Source of the DNA: Coptis chinensis
Taxonomy: Eukaryota > Streptophyta > Magnoliopsida > Ranunculales > Ranunculaceae
Length of the DNA: 64,000 nucleotides
NCBI GenBank assembly: GCA_015680905.1
Contig: CM027377.1
Coordinates: 64,377,501 to 64,441,500, forward strand
Direction of reading: 5' to 3'
The position numbers and the translations under genes are program-made. Under the pieces are notes generated by a model. The model saw only the letters and a program-made list of their open reading frames with translations, was not told where the DNA came from and did not search any database. The first letter of the stretch is position 1; the number at the start of each line of letters is the position of its first letter. Of this stretch, positions 10,629 to 22,494 are shown piece by piece.

Positions 10629-12206
10629 TTATATATCCTGTACAAGCCAATATAACACTCTTGTCAGAAATTATATAATATAGACTTTATGTTACCAATT
10701 TCAATGTCAATGAGTGCAAAATATACACTAAAAAATGGGGGTTTTCTTTCAATTAACAGTATCAAGATGCGAGCTTTATTTTATCAAAATATACCTCATT
10801 TCATTGTGTGTTCTTCATTCAAGGCCTTTTTTGTGTGTTCTTCTCTATTGCTTTACACAGAGCAATATAATACGCATTTTTAATGTCTTGCTTCGGTTGT
10901 ATGATGATTCCAGTTCACGGTTGTAATAACATATTTATTGTACAACGCCAACTTATTGTCCTTATTTGCTTAGTTGATGCTCTATGTTTAAAGGTGCGAG
11001 CTTTTACATCAAATTAAACATGCAACATTTAACACAACTTCCAGGAGGTAGCATTAACTTCCACACTGACAACAGCACTAACATATTATGCTAAAAACAA
11101 TATAATATAATTAGTTGTCTACATACCTTTTCCTGTAATTGGGCAATGACAACTTGAAATTTTGGTTTGGAAATTTGTTTCAAGCAGGAAGAAGAAAAAT
11201 AACAAATTTTCTTTGAAATTTTGTACAATATTTTATTGGAAAGAGATGAAAATAGCTTCGAAATTGATGTTGGGCAAAACTTCTTATTTTCTCCGTACAT
11301 GAGAGTTGCCTAGGTTTTGCATTAAATGCATGGATTAGAAATGAGGGCAGTTTGGTGATTTCACATGTACACTTAGCAAATATGGGAACAAATATTTACC
11401 TAATCCGAACAGGGTTATAATAGACATTGTACTATTTACTGTTATAATATTTTAAAGAGATATTCACTTGGCTGTTTGCACATTACTGATTTCCGCAATC
11501 GATTGTCTTATACATGAGATACGATGCCTTAGCACAAAAGGAAGTTAAGGTTTCCTAACACAACGGAAACATATTGTACAATACTTCTGGGTAATCCGCT
11601 TCCCCAAATCTATTTGTCAGTATTTTAGAGGACATTATGCTGTCCATAAGTAAGTTGATAACTGAAGTGGGTCCTCCGGCCATGAAGGGCTTAGATATTC
11701 TCTATGGAAAGCACGATTAATTTGTCCGCGAAACCGATATCATGTTGAAAAGAACCCAGGCAAAAGAAGAATCTTTGCACCAAACATTAGAACTAGCGGA
11801 TGCGTGTGTATTCATAAGCATTGCCCGCAAATTAAAAAAACTAAAATGTATTCTGATAGATTCATCAGATAGTTCATCTTCAACATGTATAACATGCTAA
11901 CAACATTATTCATTTTGTGATGATAGGAATCTTACAAATAGACACCAAACATGGTGAATCAGGTACAACATTATAATGTTATATCTGGTCTATACGATGT
12001 CTTGCGTAGACTAATGACAAATAAGTGTTGATCATTTTCTTAACATGAACAAATCCATCATCGATCACTCCATGGTCGAGGACTATCAGTGGTTGAAACA
12101 ACACATCATCATGTAATCTAACCTTAACAAAATGAGTATTAAGAGGATTATCAAGTAAGAATCGTGTTTTCGTTGGGCTCAATTAGCCGTCGGGGTTATT
12201 CCCAAC
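10629..12206. other. Host sequence without a recognised gene
   Basis: 1.6 kb of AT-rich DNA between the MULE relic and the MITE. Short reading frames exist on both strands but none shows a known motif or coherent codon pattern. It may include the 5' end of the MULE and upstream sequence of the GRF gene. Confidence 0.5.
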
Positions 12207-12621
12207 GGGGTTAGGGAGAGGTTCTAGGGACATTTTATCTTAACATGTAAACAAAATCAAAATCGTTAGGACATTTATAAGTGTTGGATTAAGCTAATTT
12301 TTTACAGATATGATCTCCTAACTATTCTAAACATTCTCACAAATAATCAAAAAAATCAAAAAATTCCAAACGTGCCGAATGTAGTTAACAATTTACAAAA
12401 TTTGGCTAATTGTAGACCATTCATTTTCACCATTTTTGATACTCTATTTGGCAAGTTTAAATTTTTTTGTATTTTTTATTATTTGTGACAATGTCTAGAA
12501 TAGTTAGGAAATCATATCTACAAAATATTAGCCTAATCCAAAACTTATAAATACCCTAATGATTTTGAGTTTGTTTACGTGTTAAGATAAGATATGTCCC
12601 TATAACCCCTCCCTATTCCTA
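12207..12621. mobile_element. Hairpin (foldback) MITE
   Basis: The two halves are inverted copies of each other over about 150 bases. GTTCTAGGGACAT near the left end pairs with the complement of ATGTCCCTATAACC near the right end, and the pairing continues inward past CTAACTATTC. The remaining centre is also partly palindromic. There is no coding capacity. The size and shape fit a miniature inverted-repeat element; superfamily and target duplication could not be fixed. Confidence 0.75.
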
Positions 12622-12627
12622 ATATTT

Positions 12628-12706
12628 GAAATAAATACCCTAACTAGATCCCCAACTTCTAGGGCATCATCTCTCTGACAAATAGAAATAAATACCCTAA
12701 CTAGAT
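12628..12706 (+). repeat. Two direct 22-base repeats upstream of the GRF gene
   Basis: GAAATAAATACCCTAACTAG plus two further bases (AT) occurs at 12628-12649 and again at 12685-12706, just before the proposed start codon at 12718. Duplication by slippage or an old insertion scar are both possible. Confidence 0.7.
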
Positions 12707-12717
12707 ACTGTGAGGAA

Positions 12718-13012
12718 ATGGGAGGCTGGAAAGAAGGAGAATCATCCAAACAAGAGGTAAACCTTACCTTTCTCTTTTCACATTCACTTATGGACTAATT
12801 GACTGTCAAAACAATTTTGGCAATTTTTTCTCTATAGATTGCAAACCATGATTTTTTGGGTGATTTTATAGGTACAGGGTTGCTTTCTTTGTGCTGATTT
12901 AGACCATAGCAAGAGAGACTGTCCTTATTTGCACTACTCATATATGGCGTGCAAGTCAAACACAATGACTCTGTATTTCTATAAGCAAGGGATAAACACA
13001 GGTCATAGGTTT
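12718..13012 (+). pseudogene. CCHC plus GRF zinc-finger gene, 5' part (split by element C)
   Basis: Exon 1 (12718-12756) starts MGGWKEGESSKQE. A GT...AG intron with a TTTTATAG end runs 12757-12871, and exon 2 begins at 12872 in the same phase. Exon 2 encodes a zinc knuckle with CX2CX4HX4C spacing (CFLCADLDHSKRDC) and then the start of a GRF-type finger (MACKSNTMTLYFYKQ, GHRF). Element C sits exactly after the Phe codon at 13010-13012, and the reading frame resumes at 40933 with LWC. Counting both sides, the unsplit gene would have had about 113 codons. GRF fingers bind single-stranded or structured nucleic acid in known proteins; here the role is unknown. The gene cannot make its normal product now. 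Its small size leaves open that it was itself a transposon-linked gene. Confidence 0.75.
13008..13012. repeat. Target-site duplication of element C, left copy
   Basis: ggttt directly precedes the TGATAACG terminus of element C and is repeated at 40928-40932 directly after the other terminus. Five bases is the usual length for Ty3/Gypsy insertions. Confidence 0.9.
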
Positions 13013-14507
13013 TGATAACGTAAAATGAAATTGTTTACTCACGAATAAATGATAAAATTTAAACGCAAGTAAAACTAAAACTAGACTTGGAGACTTATTT
13101 ATCAAAGATTTATTCTACTCTTGAATCTATCGAAATAGAGTGGAGTAAAAGATTCATTCCACTCCTAGTTCTTTAGCATTTAATGTTTTCTAATATTATC
13201 AGTCCTAGCCAAAGTTAGTGAGAGTAACGGTGGGAAATTATACTACGATGTGGATTCAAATAACAAGATATGGATAACTTAACTACGAAATGCTAAGGTT
13301 TGAATCTAGATAAAGAATTAGGGGAATTTGATTCCACCTTGAATCCAACTTAATAAACTAGTATAGATTGTTGTAATCCAATTCTTACGTCCTTACGATA
13401 AGAATTGGTCGTTTTAATCCCTAATCAATCATGGCAATCTCTACCAAATAATGACTAGCATGTGAGAAAGTCCAACCCATTCTCATGGTGAATCAACAAC
13501 CTTCTAGAGTGGAATAGACTCTTACAACTAGTTCTACACTACACAATCAAGTTTTCATCAAGGCTTCATCAAACCCCTCTAATGGAGGTTTAACCTTGAT
13601 TAATCAAACTATCATTTCCAATTGAATTTAAACAAGACATAATATAAAGTTTATAACTTTATTAATATAAAGATTCTAATCAATAATTCAAAACTAAACT
13701 AATAACTATGAAATGATTAACAACTAAGATATGAATTTAAATCTAAGTAATTTAATAAATCAAAACCGAAATTATGAAGAACTAACTATTTTTATTAATC
13801 TAATAAAGGAATAACAATGATTCAATAATCTCAATTAAAACAAGGTATGAAAACGAATTAATTGAAGAAAACTAGATCTAGAACTATGCTCTAAAATGGC
13901 CACTTGCTACCTAACCTAATTATCTCTTTAAGAGCTAAGTCTTGTGTGTTGAAATAGAGGACACCAGATCCACATTTTCATGCATGGGCTGAGGAGCCAT
14001 GTTTTGGGCCGGAAAATCGAGCCCAAAGCCCAATTTCTTCAGTCCACAGACCCCTTCCCAACTGGATTTGACTTCACTAGACTTTTCGTCCACTTCTGCT
14101 CCTCTGATTGGCTCAACTCTTGGACCATTGGGAAGCTCTTTACGAACTGGTCGTTTTGACATAAGGTAGGCAAAATTCCAAGGCCTGAGTCCAAAGATAC
14201 GGTCTTCGAAAGTTCTACTGACTTTTGTGTGTTGTTTCTGCCCGCGTTGACTTTTACTTTTCAGCTTTTGACCGGGCTTTACAAAGGCTTTTTCTCCTTG
14301 AATATTGGCCTTTAATCACAGAACTTCTTAGCAATCAACCCTTGCTCCTTTATCTCACCAAAGTGGTACATTTCGGCACATAATTGACTTCAATGCCTGA
14401 AATATATAAAAGCATGTAATCAACATTAACTCTTATTTATTACTCGCATAATTGGTCTAAAAGTATTATTGTTAAGGGGTTAAAACTACAGTTATGGGCT
14501 CTTATCA
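13013..14507 (-). repeat. 3' LTR of element C
   Basis: Read on the plus strand it runs from TGATAACGTAAAATG to GGGCTCTTATCA (1495 bp). It pairs with the LTR at 39441-40927 (1487 bp) along its whole length. Confidence 0.93.
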
Positions 14508-14520
14508 AACCACCCCAAAA
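14508..14520 (-). other. Polypurine tract of element C
   Basis: On the minus strand the tract reads TTTTGGGGTGGTT directly before the LTR start TGATAAGAGCCC. Confidence 0.85.
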
Positions 14521-16325
14521 CAGCATTTTGCTTGTCCTCAAGCAAATATGAGAAATTAACATAAGTGACCAAAAACGGAGTTCTAACTAATCTCGTTTTG
14601 CCGAGTGCGATTACATTGAACATATGCAACAATACCTTAAACCACTTGGAATTCCCTAGTGGACGAGTTATAGCCTCGTGCGAGTTTCCTAGTGAAGGTA
14701 CTCACAAACTTCATCTATACTACAACGACTAAGAAATAAAACTATTGTTTCCTTATTTATGCTCTCAATTATCTACACATCTCGCTGGCAATGAATACAT
14801 AATAATCAAGTCAAAACCTAAGCTAATATATGCATAATAATCAATCATCTACGAATAAACATATATATAATGAGTAATACTATGAAATGCACTAGCAAGT
14901 TCGTTTCTGAAAACTCGGAATAGCGTCCTTAAGTAGGTCCTCACATAAATGTCAAGACAAAAACCACTCGGATTTTTCCGCTCAAGTTTCGCTACTCCAG
15001 TGTGTAGTGGGCACACTTTACCTTACAATCTCAATGACACAGAAGGAAGCCGGAGTCGATCAAACACATCTGCCACTTACTATCACACTAACCTATTCCT
15101 AATTGAGCTAGAGGTCTTTATTAGGTGTTGCGGGGATTAAGTGATGGTTTAAGGAGGAAGGAAATGGATATTCAAAAAGGACAAGTCTGAGATAATAGAG
15201 TCTTCATATTATGTAACTAGAGAAAACCTTGTTCTTTACTTTTGCTTCTACACTTTGTTTCCATCCTTAGCCATATTTTTCTTTTTCTTTGGCTTTTGAC
15301 TCCTTTGATTCTATTTTTGGAGTTCTAACTCTTTATTTTCTGTTATTTATATTTATATTCTTTTATTTGGATGGAAACTTTTTTTTCTTATTTGAAGTGA
15401 CTAATAAATTTTTGATTTCAAAGGTCTTTCTCTTTTCTATTCTTCATCTCTATTCTCAAACTCATTCTACAATGGGTAGGTTGATTTTTTATTTTATTTT
15501 TTTTTTGTTTTTGTAACAGGGTAAAGGATTTGCGGTTTATGAAAGGCTAAAGAAAAGCTCAGAGGGGCAACTAGCGACAAATAATTTATAGGTTTGAATT
15601 TCTAGCTATATCGATCCAAAGAGGGCCTAAATTCTCACTTAGGATATGGTATAATGATCAAGCAAGTGGACGTGTGATTTCTCTATCCGGATTTTACTTC
15701 TCCTTTGTGTCATTTCTCTAACGTTTCATATGTATAAGGCTTTAGGCTATATTTTCACAGAATTGTAGAATAAGTACTCTAGCCTAGATTTCATAAACTT
15801 ATTGCCAAACAATCATAGATACTCATGTAATATATTTCTATATATAGATGCAAAGATTATTACCTACATATTAACTTAAGTTTCTAAAAATTATTCTAAT
15901 GCAAAAGCTACGTGAGACTTCTAGATTATTCAGAGCATAGAGAAAGAAAACAATACCAATATTCGTAAGTGTATAGCATAAATTTTTTATTTATATTTTT
16001 AAATTTTTTGAATTTTTACTAGAAAACAAGTGCATACTCTACATATCTATATCCTAACAAATGCCTTAATTACAAGTGTTTCTATGCCCCAAACAAGAAG
16101 CACACTTTGTCCTCAAAGTATTTAAATAAATAGGGTAGAGAAATACCATGGAAACGCGTGAAATTCTGGAACATCTGCAAAACAAGGTTAAAACATACTA
16201 ATATAGAAAAAGAAGAACAGACGCAATTCTATATGAGTTCCACCCGTTATGAGGTTTAGAAGAATCAAATTGCTTAGGACATAAGCATACACTAACTGAA
16301 ACTAAAAACTTACCTTAACTCCCAT
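14521..16325 (-). other. Noncoding 3' region of element C
   Basis: Homologous to the 3' noncoding region of B (3506-5332), D and E. It contains the conserved hairpin AGTGTG / CACACT (14999-15004 with 15012-15017) and the purine-rich block (15240-15520, seen as pyrimidines on the plus strand). Apparent reading frames with Phe/Leu-rich translations here are base-composition artefacts. Confidence 0.8.
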
Positions 16326-17246
16326 TTAAACGTCATCCTCCTCATCTTCCTCTCCAAAGAGATGAGGTTCCTTCGCATCCTGCCAAGCCATGATAATTTG
16401 CCAAGCCCGTTGCCGTGTGTCATCAGCTTGTGCTAACCTGTCGAGTGTTACTATGTTTGATGGGGTGTAAGGAGCAACCAAATGAGGTTGCACCTGCCAT
16501 CCCTGCCAAGTCATTACTTGAAATGAGCGAACCACCCAATTGGTGGGTCTCATGACTTCAACCCTTTTCCAATCCGTGAACCGGGTATAGAATTTAGGTA
16601 GACAACTGAGCATGATGCGACACACCAAAATAGGCATAAGAAGATACTTATGCCTCATGCTTTGGGCTCTCTTAAGACTAGCCACCAATACTCGGGGAAT
16701 GTGATATCGGCGACGTCCCTCAGCTAAAGCAAGGAAAACGTCACCAGCGGTACTATTTGCAGAAGTAAACTGCGAATCCCCTAAAATATTCATCAAGATG
16801 AATAACATGGTGGTGCCTATATTGAGGGACAGGCTGCCTAGGGCTATGTTATAACGCCCTTGGTCCATTATATGAAACACCCTTCCCCCATAATACTCAT
16901 GGAAATATGTATAGTCATAGAGGTATGCATTATCGGACATAAATCCCCACGTGTGAATAGGATCAGGTATTGGTATTCCCGAAACTAACGCTACCACATA
17001 CTTATTGAATTCTAGTGGCGTGTCATCAACCATGACGGAGAATTCTTGTTCTCCATCCTGGTTACAATAGAACCTAACATTATTGTAAAAATATTCAGTA
17101 AGCTTAGGTGAATATGAGTCGTCTTTACTTACCAAAAGATGCCTCTATCCTAATTGCAAGATCCTTTCGCAGAACAAATGTCCATAAGTCTCGCTTCCCA
17201 ACAAGTGTTCGAAAGACTGCTCCGGTATGACTATATGTGATGTCAT
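16326..17246 (-). CDS. Element C ORF-II region (function unknown)
   Basis: A long stretch is open from about 17135 down to 16326. The ATG at 17244-17246, matching the start in B and A, lies upstream. Landmarks are FYCNQDGEQEFSVMVDD, PDPIHTWGFMSDNAYLYDY, FHEYYGGRVFHIMDQGRY, SLSLNIGTTMLFILMNILG and WKRVEVMRPTNWVVRS, ending in an acidic tail (GEEDEEDDV). No known catalytic motif was recognised. The Leu/Ile-rich stretch around TTMLFILMNIL is too short and isolated to argue for a membrane protein. Conservation with B and A shows it is a regular part of this lineage. It resembles the broad group of plant retroelement-encoded proteins annotated as putative plant transposon proteins, by position and general look only. 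The region as a whole is treated as fossil. Confidence 0.7.
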
Positions 17247-17524
17247 TGGAAAACTACTCTCTAGAACAGCTGGGACGATCGTAGAACAACCCACAAAAAA
17301 TCAGAATTTTTCATGCCCAAGGGGGTCAGGGCGCGGGGTGTGCTCAACCTATGCCTGGCTAGGGCGCAGGATGCGCCTTGGTGAATTTCGAGTTCCAGGC
17401 ACTTAGGCGCAGGGTGTGCTCACTTGTAGTCTTGGTAGGGCGCTGGTCGCGCTCAGGTTTGCGCTTGGTAGGGTGCGGGTCGCTCTGAAGTAATTTTGAC
17501 TGACAGTGCCTAGGGTGCAGGTGG

Positions 17525-18426
17525 CGCTCTACTAGGGGTGTAATACGGGGCAGGGCGGGTCAACTGTGGGTTAAATAGTGATGGGTCGGGTCGAGGCGGG
17601 TTTAGGGGATACAAATCTAGTGGTCTCCAACGGGGCGGGGCGGGGCGGGTTGAAGTGTCATGTTTTAGTACCAACACCCGGCCTGTTGGGTCAGCTTACG
17701 GGGAGGGTTTTAGGCGGGTCATCCGAGTCGGGTGGAAATTATCATTTTAACCCAAAAAAATTTCTAATTCTGCGAGTAATATATTTTTCATTCACAACAT
17801 AGAGAAAAAATTAGAATCAATCAATAAAAAATAAACAAAAATAAAAAAAATTGAATTTGAACCCAAAACCATATCTATAAATTTGAAACTTATTTCTCAT
17901 GATTTACCATTTGTAAATTGATTATTTTCTATAGCATGATAAAATGAAGATGGAAGCAAGGATTTATGGTACAAAATAATAAAATATAAACTAAAAGAAT
18001 TCAAAATTAATATAAGGATGAATGATTCATTTTCTCCAAATTTCGAAAGTTGAATTTGAACTTTTGATATATGCCCAATGTTCAAATTTGAATATTTGAA
18101 GTTGATGTTGAACTCATAAGTTTGTGTTCATATCGATCTCCCAAATTCCTACAAAAGTTAAAAAATATATATAAACTAAATACAAAAATATTAGAGTTAG
18201 AGTCTTGAAATTGTACGGGTCAACGAGTTTTGACACGGTGCGGGTTGGGCAGCTTGACAGGTCGGGTTTGAGCATAGAACCTACACCCATAGCCCGACCG
18301 TGTAAAAATGGTGGCGGGGCGGGGCGGGTCTATTTTCGGGTCGGTGCGGGTTTGGGTGGCGGGTGAAGACTGGGTACCCTACCGGATGATGGGTTAATGG
18401 CTTTTTTTTACACTCCTACGCTCCAC
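17525..18426. mobile_element. hAT-like non-autonomous DNA transposon inside element C
   Basis: The element (17533-18418, 886 bp) has 11-base terminal inverted repeats, TAGGGGTGTAA at the left and the complement of TAGGAGTGTAA at the right. It is flanked by 8-bp target duplications cgctctac (17525-17532) and cgctccac (18419-18426), one mismatch. TIRs of this type with an 8-bp duplication are hallmarks of the hAT superfamily. The ends are rich in GGGCGGG and GGGTCGGG motifs, while the centre is AT-rich. No transposase was seen. Element B carries the equivalent site unoccupied near 2330-2337 (gtagagcg). Confidence 0.82.
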
Positions 18427-18840
18427 TGGGGCGCAGGTGCGCTGCAAGAAAGTGAGAAGGAAAAAGAAGGAAAATGTGGGAGTGAAAGGTGAGAGGTGAA
18501 AGTGGGCTGTAGTGTGGGTTGTGAGTGAAGAATGAAGGAAGTTTATATAGGTTGTGAGCTTCCAAAACGAATCGGCAAGTTGCCAAAAAGTTTTAAGGCA
18601 ATTGCCGGAAACAAAATATTTCCGAAACCGAAAACGGAAGCAACCCATATTCTCTATTCCAAAACAAACCCAATATCTTTTAGGTTTAATTTAGGATAGT
18701 AACTGTCTAACTTATTCAGATTTCATCCTACCACCACATCTAATCCTAGGCATGCCAATATCGGCAATATTCTCAACCATCACTCCAAAACAACTTCTAA
18801 AATGGAGGATCATATACCAAATCATGCTATACTAAATAAT

Positions 18841-18852
18841 ACCACCCCCAAA
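18841..18852 (-). other. Internal polypurine-like tract after ORF-I (element C)
   Basis: The minus strand reads TTTGGGGGTGGT after the context CCCACCTTCCCGAATTG, the same phrase and position as in B (1892-1903) and A (63238-63249). Confidence 0.6.
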
Positions 18853-19019
18853 CAATTCGGGAAGGTGGGATTAACAATAAAAACAACGCACAATTTGAAA
18901 AGAACCACATTATATTAAAATTGAAATTCAAACAACATTGAACTACCAAATTCAAATTTAACTACGGGATTCAAAATTAACATTCGAACTAAATAAAAAG
19001 AAATACAAAATGACATCAA

Positions 19020-20157
19020 CTCAAAATATTTCTAACAACGCGCTGCTGGTAGTGGATGGCACATGAGAAGGAGATGACTCCTGAGTTCCCGATGGCCCCA
19101 AGCCATCCGTCCTGCAGCGATGATGCTTGTGCCTCACAGACGCCTCCTGAGAAGAAGAACCACCCTCGGGTGGGAAGCGTTAAAGCATATCTTCTCGGAA
19201 CTTGCGATGTGCATCCATCTCTGTCTTCATCTGTTCCCAACGCTCATCATCGCGCTAGGCTCGAGTCTCGAAGTTATGATGCATGATAGTCTGCCGAGTC
19301 CGGAGATCTTCACAAATAGTATTGAGAGAACACATGCCACGATGAAGCACCGACATGCGTTCTGCATCAGATGTACACCTCTCCAAGGCATCAGCATCAA
19401 GACATGCCGTGTCCTCCTCATCCTCTGAGTCATCGTCCGACTCATCCTCTTCAACTACCCACTCTTCAGGCAACCTCCACGTCTTTTGGATACACTCCGT
19501 ATAAATAGTAGGATTTCTTTGCTCTTTTAGCCAAATCCTATCAGATGTCGGAGTCGCTCTCAAGGTCATCATGATCTTTGTTATCAAAATAGGGAGAGAT
19601 GTAATACTCTTCCCGACTCCTCTAATCATAGTAATCGAAAAATTGAGGATACAGAATTCATACTTCTGCTCCTGGAGTATCCATAAAACGTGAAGGCAGT
19701 TCCGACTGATGTCACTGACCTTCTCCTTCCCGATGACATTCCTACCAATCCACTGAGCTACAGCCAGTTGGTTGGTTCGCAAAGACGACTGGCGAACACA
19801 ATGCGAGCTCGCATTATAGTTCCCTTCCAAAATAGTCGCGTTCATCAAAGGTTCGATCCCAGTAAATTGGGATTCTTGTAATGTGGCATCGAGATGGCGT
19901 CTAGGCCGAATGCCTAAAATCTCAGCCAATAACCCTGTAGATACTTCTCTCTTCCACCCGGTCACCTTAACAAAAATTCTATTCCCATCCAATTCCCTCA
20001 ACCTATAAAATTGTCAGACCAAATCTTCGTGGTAAAAATCGTCTGTCGAGTACCACAACCTACTCTAATCTCTCCTAACCATCTCGTCACCGTAAAACGA
20101 CGTGAAACGGTCGGCCGTAAATGCTTGTTCCGGCAATATTCTCCTTCTTTGAGCCAT
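19020..20157 (-). pseudogene. Element C ORF-I region (function unknown)
   Basis: This matches ORF-I of B and A. The start ATG is at 20155-20157 (MAQRRRI-like in the three copies). Landmarks are SSHCVRQSSLRTNQLAVAQ, WIGRNVIGKEKVSDI, VLWILQEQKYEFCIL and MIRGVGKSITSLPILITKI. A very acidic run (EEDESDDDSEDEED) and a coiled-coil-prone tail follow. It lies directly downstream of integrase after a 1-kb spacer, where Athila-type elements carry an env-like gene usually expressed from a spliced RNA. It is a fossil with a few interruptions. Confidence 0.72.
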
Positions 20158-20387
20158 TGGAAGTTTTGAACTGATTTGAGGCTTTGTAGAAGGTGTAGGA
20201 AGTAATTTGAAACAACCTTACTTAAAAAACGATGGTGGTGGCATGATGGCTGCGAGGCAGTTCAATTTTTTTTGAATTTTTCTAATTTTCGGTGGGTGAA
20301 ATTGTTGGAGATGGTGGTGGGAGAGGTTTGGAGAATATTTGGGGTCGGAATGAATATGGGCGTGGGTTAAGTTAGGTTTTTTTTATT

Positions 20388-20418
<31 letters not shown>

Positions 20419-21215
20419 TTGGTTCTAGGGTTTAAAGCTTGTTAATGGCGGTGATGAAAACAACTCGCGACTGTTGGTTTGAAGATGAAAAGACGCATGT
20501 GTGTGGAACGTGCGCGCGAGATTGGGCCCAAGCCCAATTTGATTTTTCGAATTTTGTTGATTTTCCCGCACAACTTCAAACTAAAATTGCCGCTTTGTTA
20601 CCAGTCTGATTTTTGCAAATGAGATATGGAAATGATCAGGAGAGAATTTCAAATCCAACGATCTATAAAACACTCTATTCTGACCGTGGGTGACATATAA
20701 GAATATGGAAAATGCCTCGAAGTGCGTGCATGACGTAAGTTAGGCGAACGAATGAAATCTAAATTCATAGATAATGTCAATCCGAATCGAAATATGATTA
20801 AACGGCCTAAGCAACACAAATGGAAAGTTGAACAATCAAGGACAGAAAAACGAACACCCCACCCCCAAACAAATTTTTGGCAATGAAGTTTAAATATTTG
20901 TTTTAACGTGGGTCTTTTAAGGTCAGATTCCCGAGACTTCCTAGATTACCATTTTTATGATTTAGAATTTTTTTAATTTTTATGCATGATGTTTACTATA
21001 AGAAAAATGAAAATCAATAAGAACATGATTCACACCATAGAGGAACATGACTCAAAAATCGAGAAAACATGCAAGAGTGGAAAACATGAATTATGTTCAA
21101 CATGGACTTAGGATCCAGTACTTATAGCCACACACTCCATAAGGAGGGCCCGCTTACCTTAAGGGTGCACTTGCTAATCTATGGAAATAAAATGAAGTAC
21201 ACCAACCAACAAAGG
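20158..21215 (-). other. Spacer between integrase and ORF-I (element C)
   Basis: There is no gene. The part nearest ORF-I (about 20590-20700) is conserved with 1-150 of B and 61330-61480 of A. The part next to integrase (about 21000-21170) matches A at 60880-61040. A purine tract (minus strand TTTGGGGGTGGGGTG, 20855-20869) lies between them. A candidate splice donor context AAG/GTAAGC follows integrase near 21150, which would suit a spliced ORF-I message; this is inference. Confidence 0.6.
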
Positions 21216-22493
21216 TCAGTCCTCATAGACAGGGTCTTGTAAAAGGACTTCCTCTACATCAGGGGACAATAGCTCATGAAAATATTTCAACCGTTGGCCA
21301 TTGACTTGAAAGGTACTGTTGTCCTTGGGATTTACCAAGGTGATTTCCCCATGAGGGGTGACTTCAGTAACCAGAAAAGGACCAGACCAATGGGTTTTTA
21401 ATTTCCCTGGAAAAATGTGTAGACGGGAGTTGTAAAGCAAGACCTTTTGACCTACCACAAACTCTTTGTGCAAGATTTGCTTATCATGAACATGTTTCAT
21501 GTTAGCTTTATAGTCCTTCGCGAGATCATAAGAATCGCTACGGATTTCTTCAAGTTCATTCAATTGCAACTTGTGCTTGACACCCGCCTCATCAAAATTG
21601 AAGTTAAGGCTTTTTATAGCCCACATAGCGCGGCGCCCCAATTCATTGGGCAAATGACAAGGTTTCCTAAATACAAGTCTAAAGGGAGACATACCTATAG
21701 GAGTTTTGAAAGCAGTCCTATATGCCCATAAGACATCAGATAGACGCTTTGACCAGTCTTTCCTATTAGAATTTACAGTTGTTTCTAAAATCTTTTTGAT
21801 TTCCCTATTAGAAACTTCTAGTTGTCTGCTAGTTTGTGGATGATATGGAGTTGCTATTTTATGTGTAACTCCATACTTTTTCACTAGAGATGCAACAATT
21901 ATGTTGCAAAAATGTGTTCCACCATCACTAATGATGGCTTTGGGAATGCCAAATCGACAGAAAATGTATTCTTTAACAAAAAACACAACTGTTTTATGGT
22001 CATTGCTACGGCAAGCCATGGCCTCTATCCATTTAGACATGTAGTCCACGGCAACTAGAATATAAATGAAACTGTGGGAAACTGGAAAAAGACCCATGAA
22101 ATCAATGCTCCATATGCCAAATATTTCTACCACCATGATTGGATTTAATGGCATCATATTACGTTTCATGATTCACCCAAGTTGTTGGCAACGAACACAC
22201 GTCTTGCAATGCACTTGGGCATCTTTAAAGAGAGTAGGCCAATAAAACCCACATTGAAGAATTTTACCAGCTGTTTTCATACCACTAAAATGGCCACCAC
22301 ACTCTTGTTCATGGAAAAATGAGAGAACCTCATTATATTCCCCTTGGGGAATACAACGACAAATAATCTGATCTGCACAATACTTGAAAAGGTAGGGCTC
22401 ATCCCAGTAGTATAGCTTAACTCTGGCCAAGAACTTCTTACGTTCATTTCTTGACCAATCATAAGGAATAACATCAGACGCTAAATAATTCAC
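21216..22493 (-). pseudogene. Element C integrase region
   Basis: The N-terminal HHCC zinc module is visible (HEQECGGHF, then CKTCVRC). The core follows, with WSIDFMGLFPVS (first Asp), ISDGGTHFCN (second Asp) and [19 protein letters not shown] (Glu). A C-terminal region with GPFLVTEVTPHGEITL resembles the GPY/F module of Ty3/Gypsy integrases. It lies downstream of RNase H and upstream of ORF-I, the normal Athila order. The core is a long open stretch. The element as a whole is a fossil. Confidence 0.9.
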
Positions 22494-22494
22494 A

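Noticed and set aside
15289-15516. Phe/Leu-rich frame resembling a membrane protein (and similar ones at 4363-4548, 36221-36478 and 44331-44629)
   Set aside because: Each is the translation of the pyrimidine strand of the purine-rich block in an element tail; frames and lengths are not conserved between copies.
16326-17246. ORF-II as a viral envelope glycoprotein
   Set aside because: The position fits the env-like slot of Athila elements, but no signal peptide, glycosylation-rich ectodomain or C-terminal anchor is apparent, so only position supports it.
17533-18418. G-rich tracts as a CpG island or telomere-like repeat
   Set aside because: The tracts belong to the two ends of a hAT-like element with inverted ends and an 8-bp target duplication; they are not TTTAGGG repeats.
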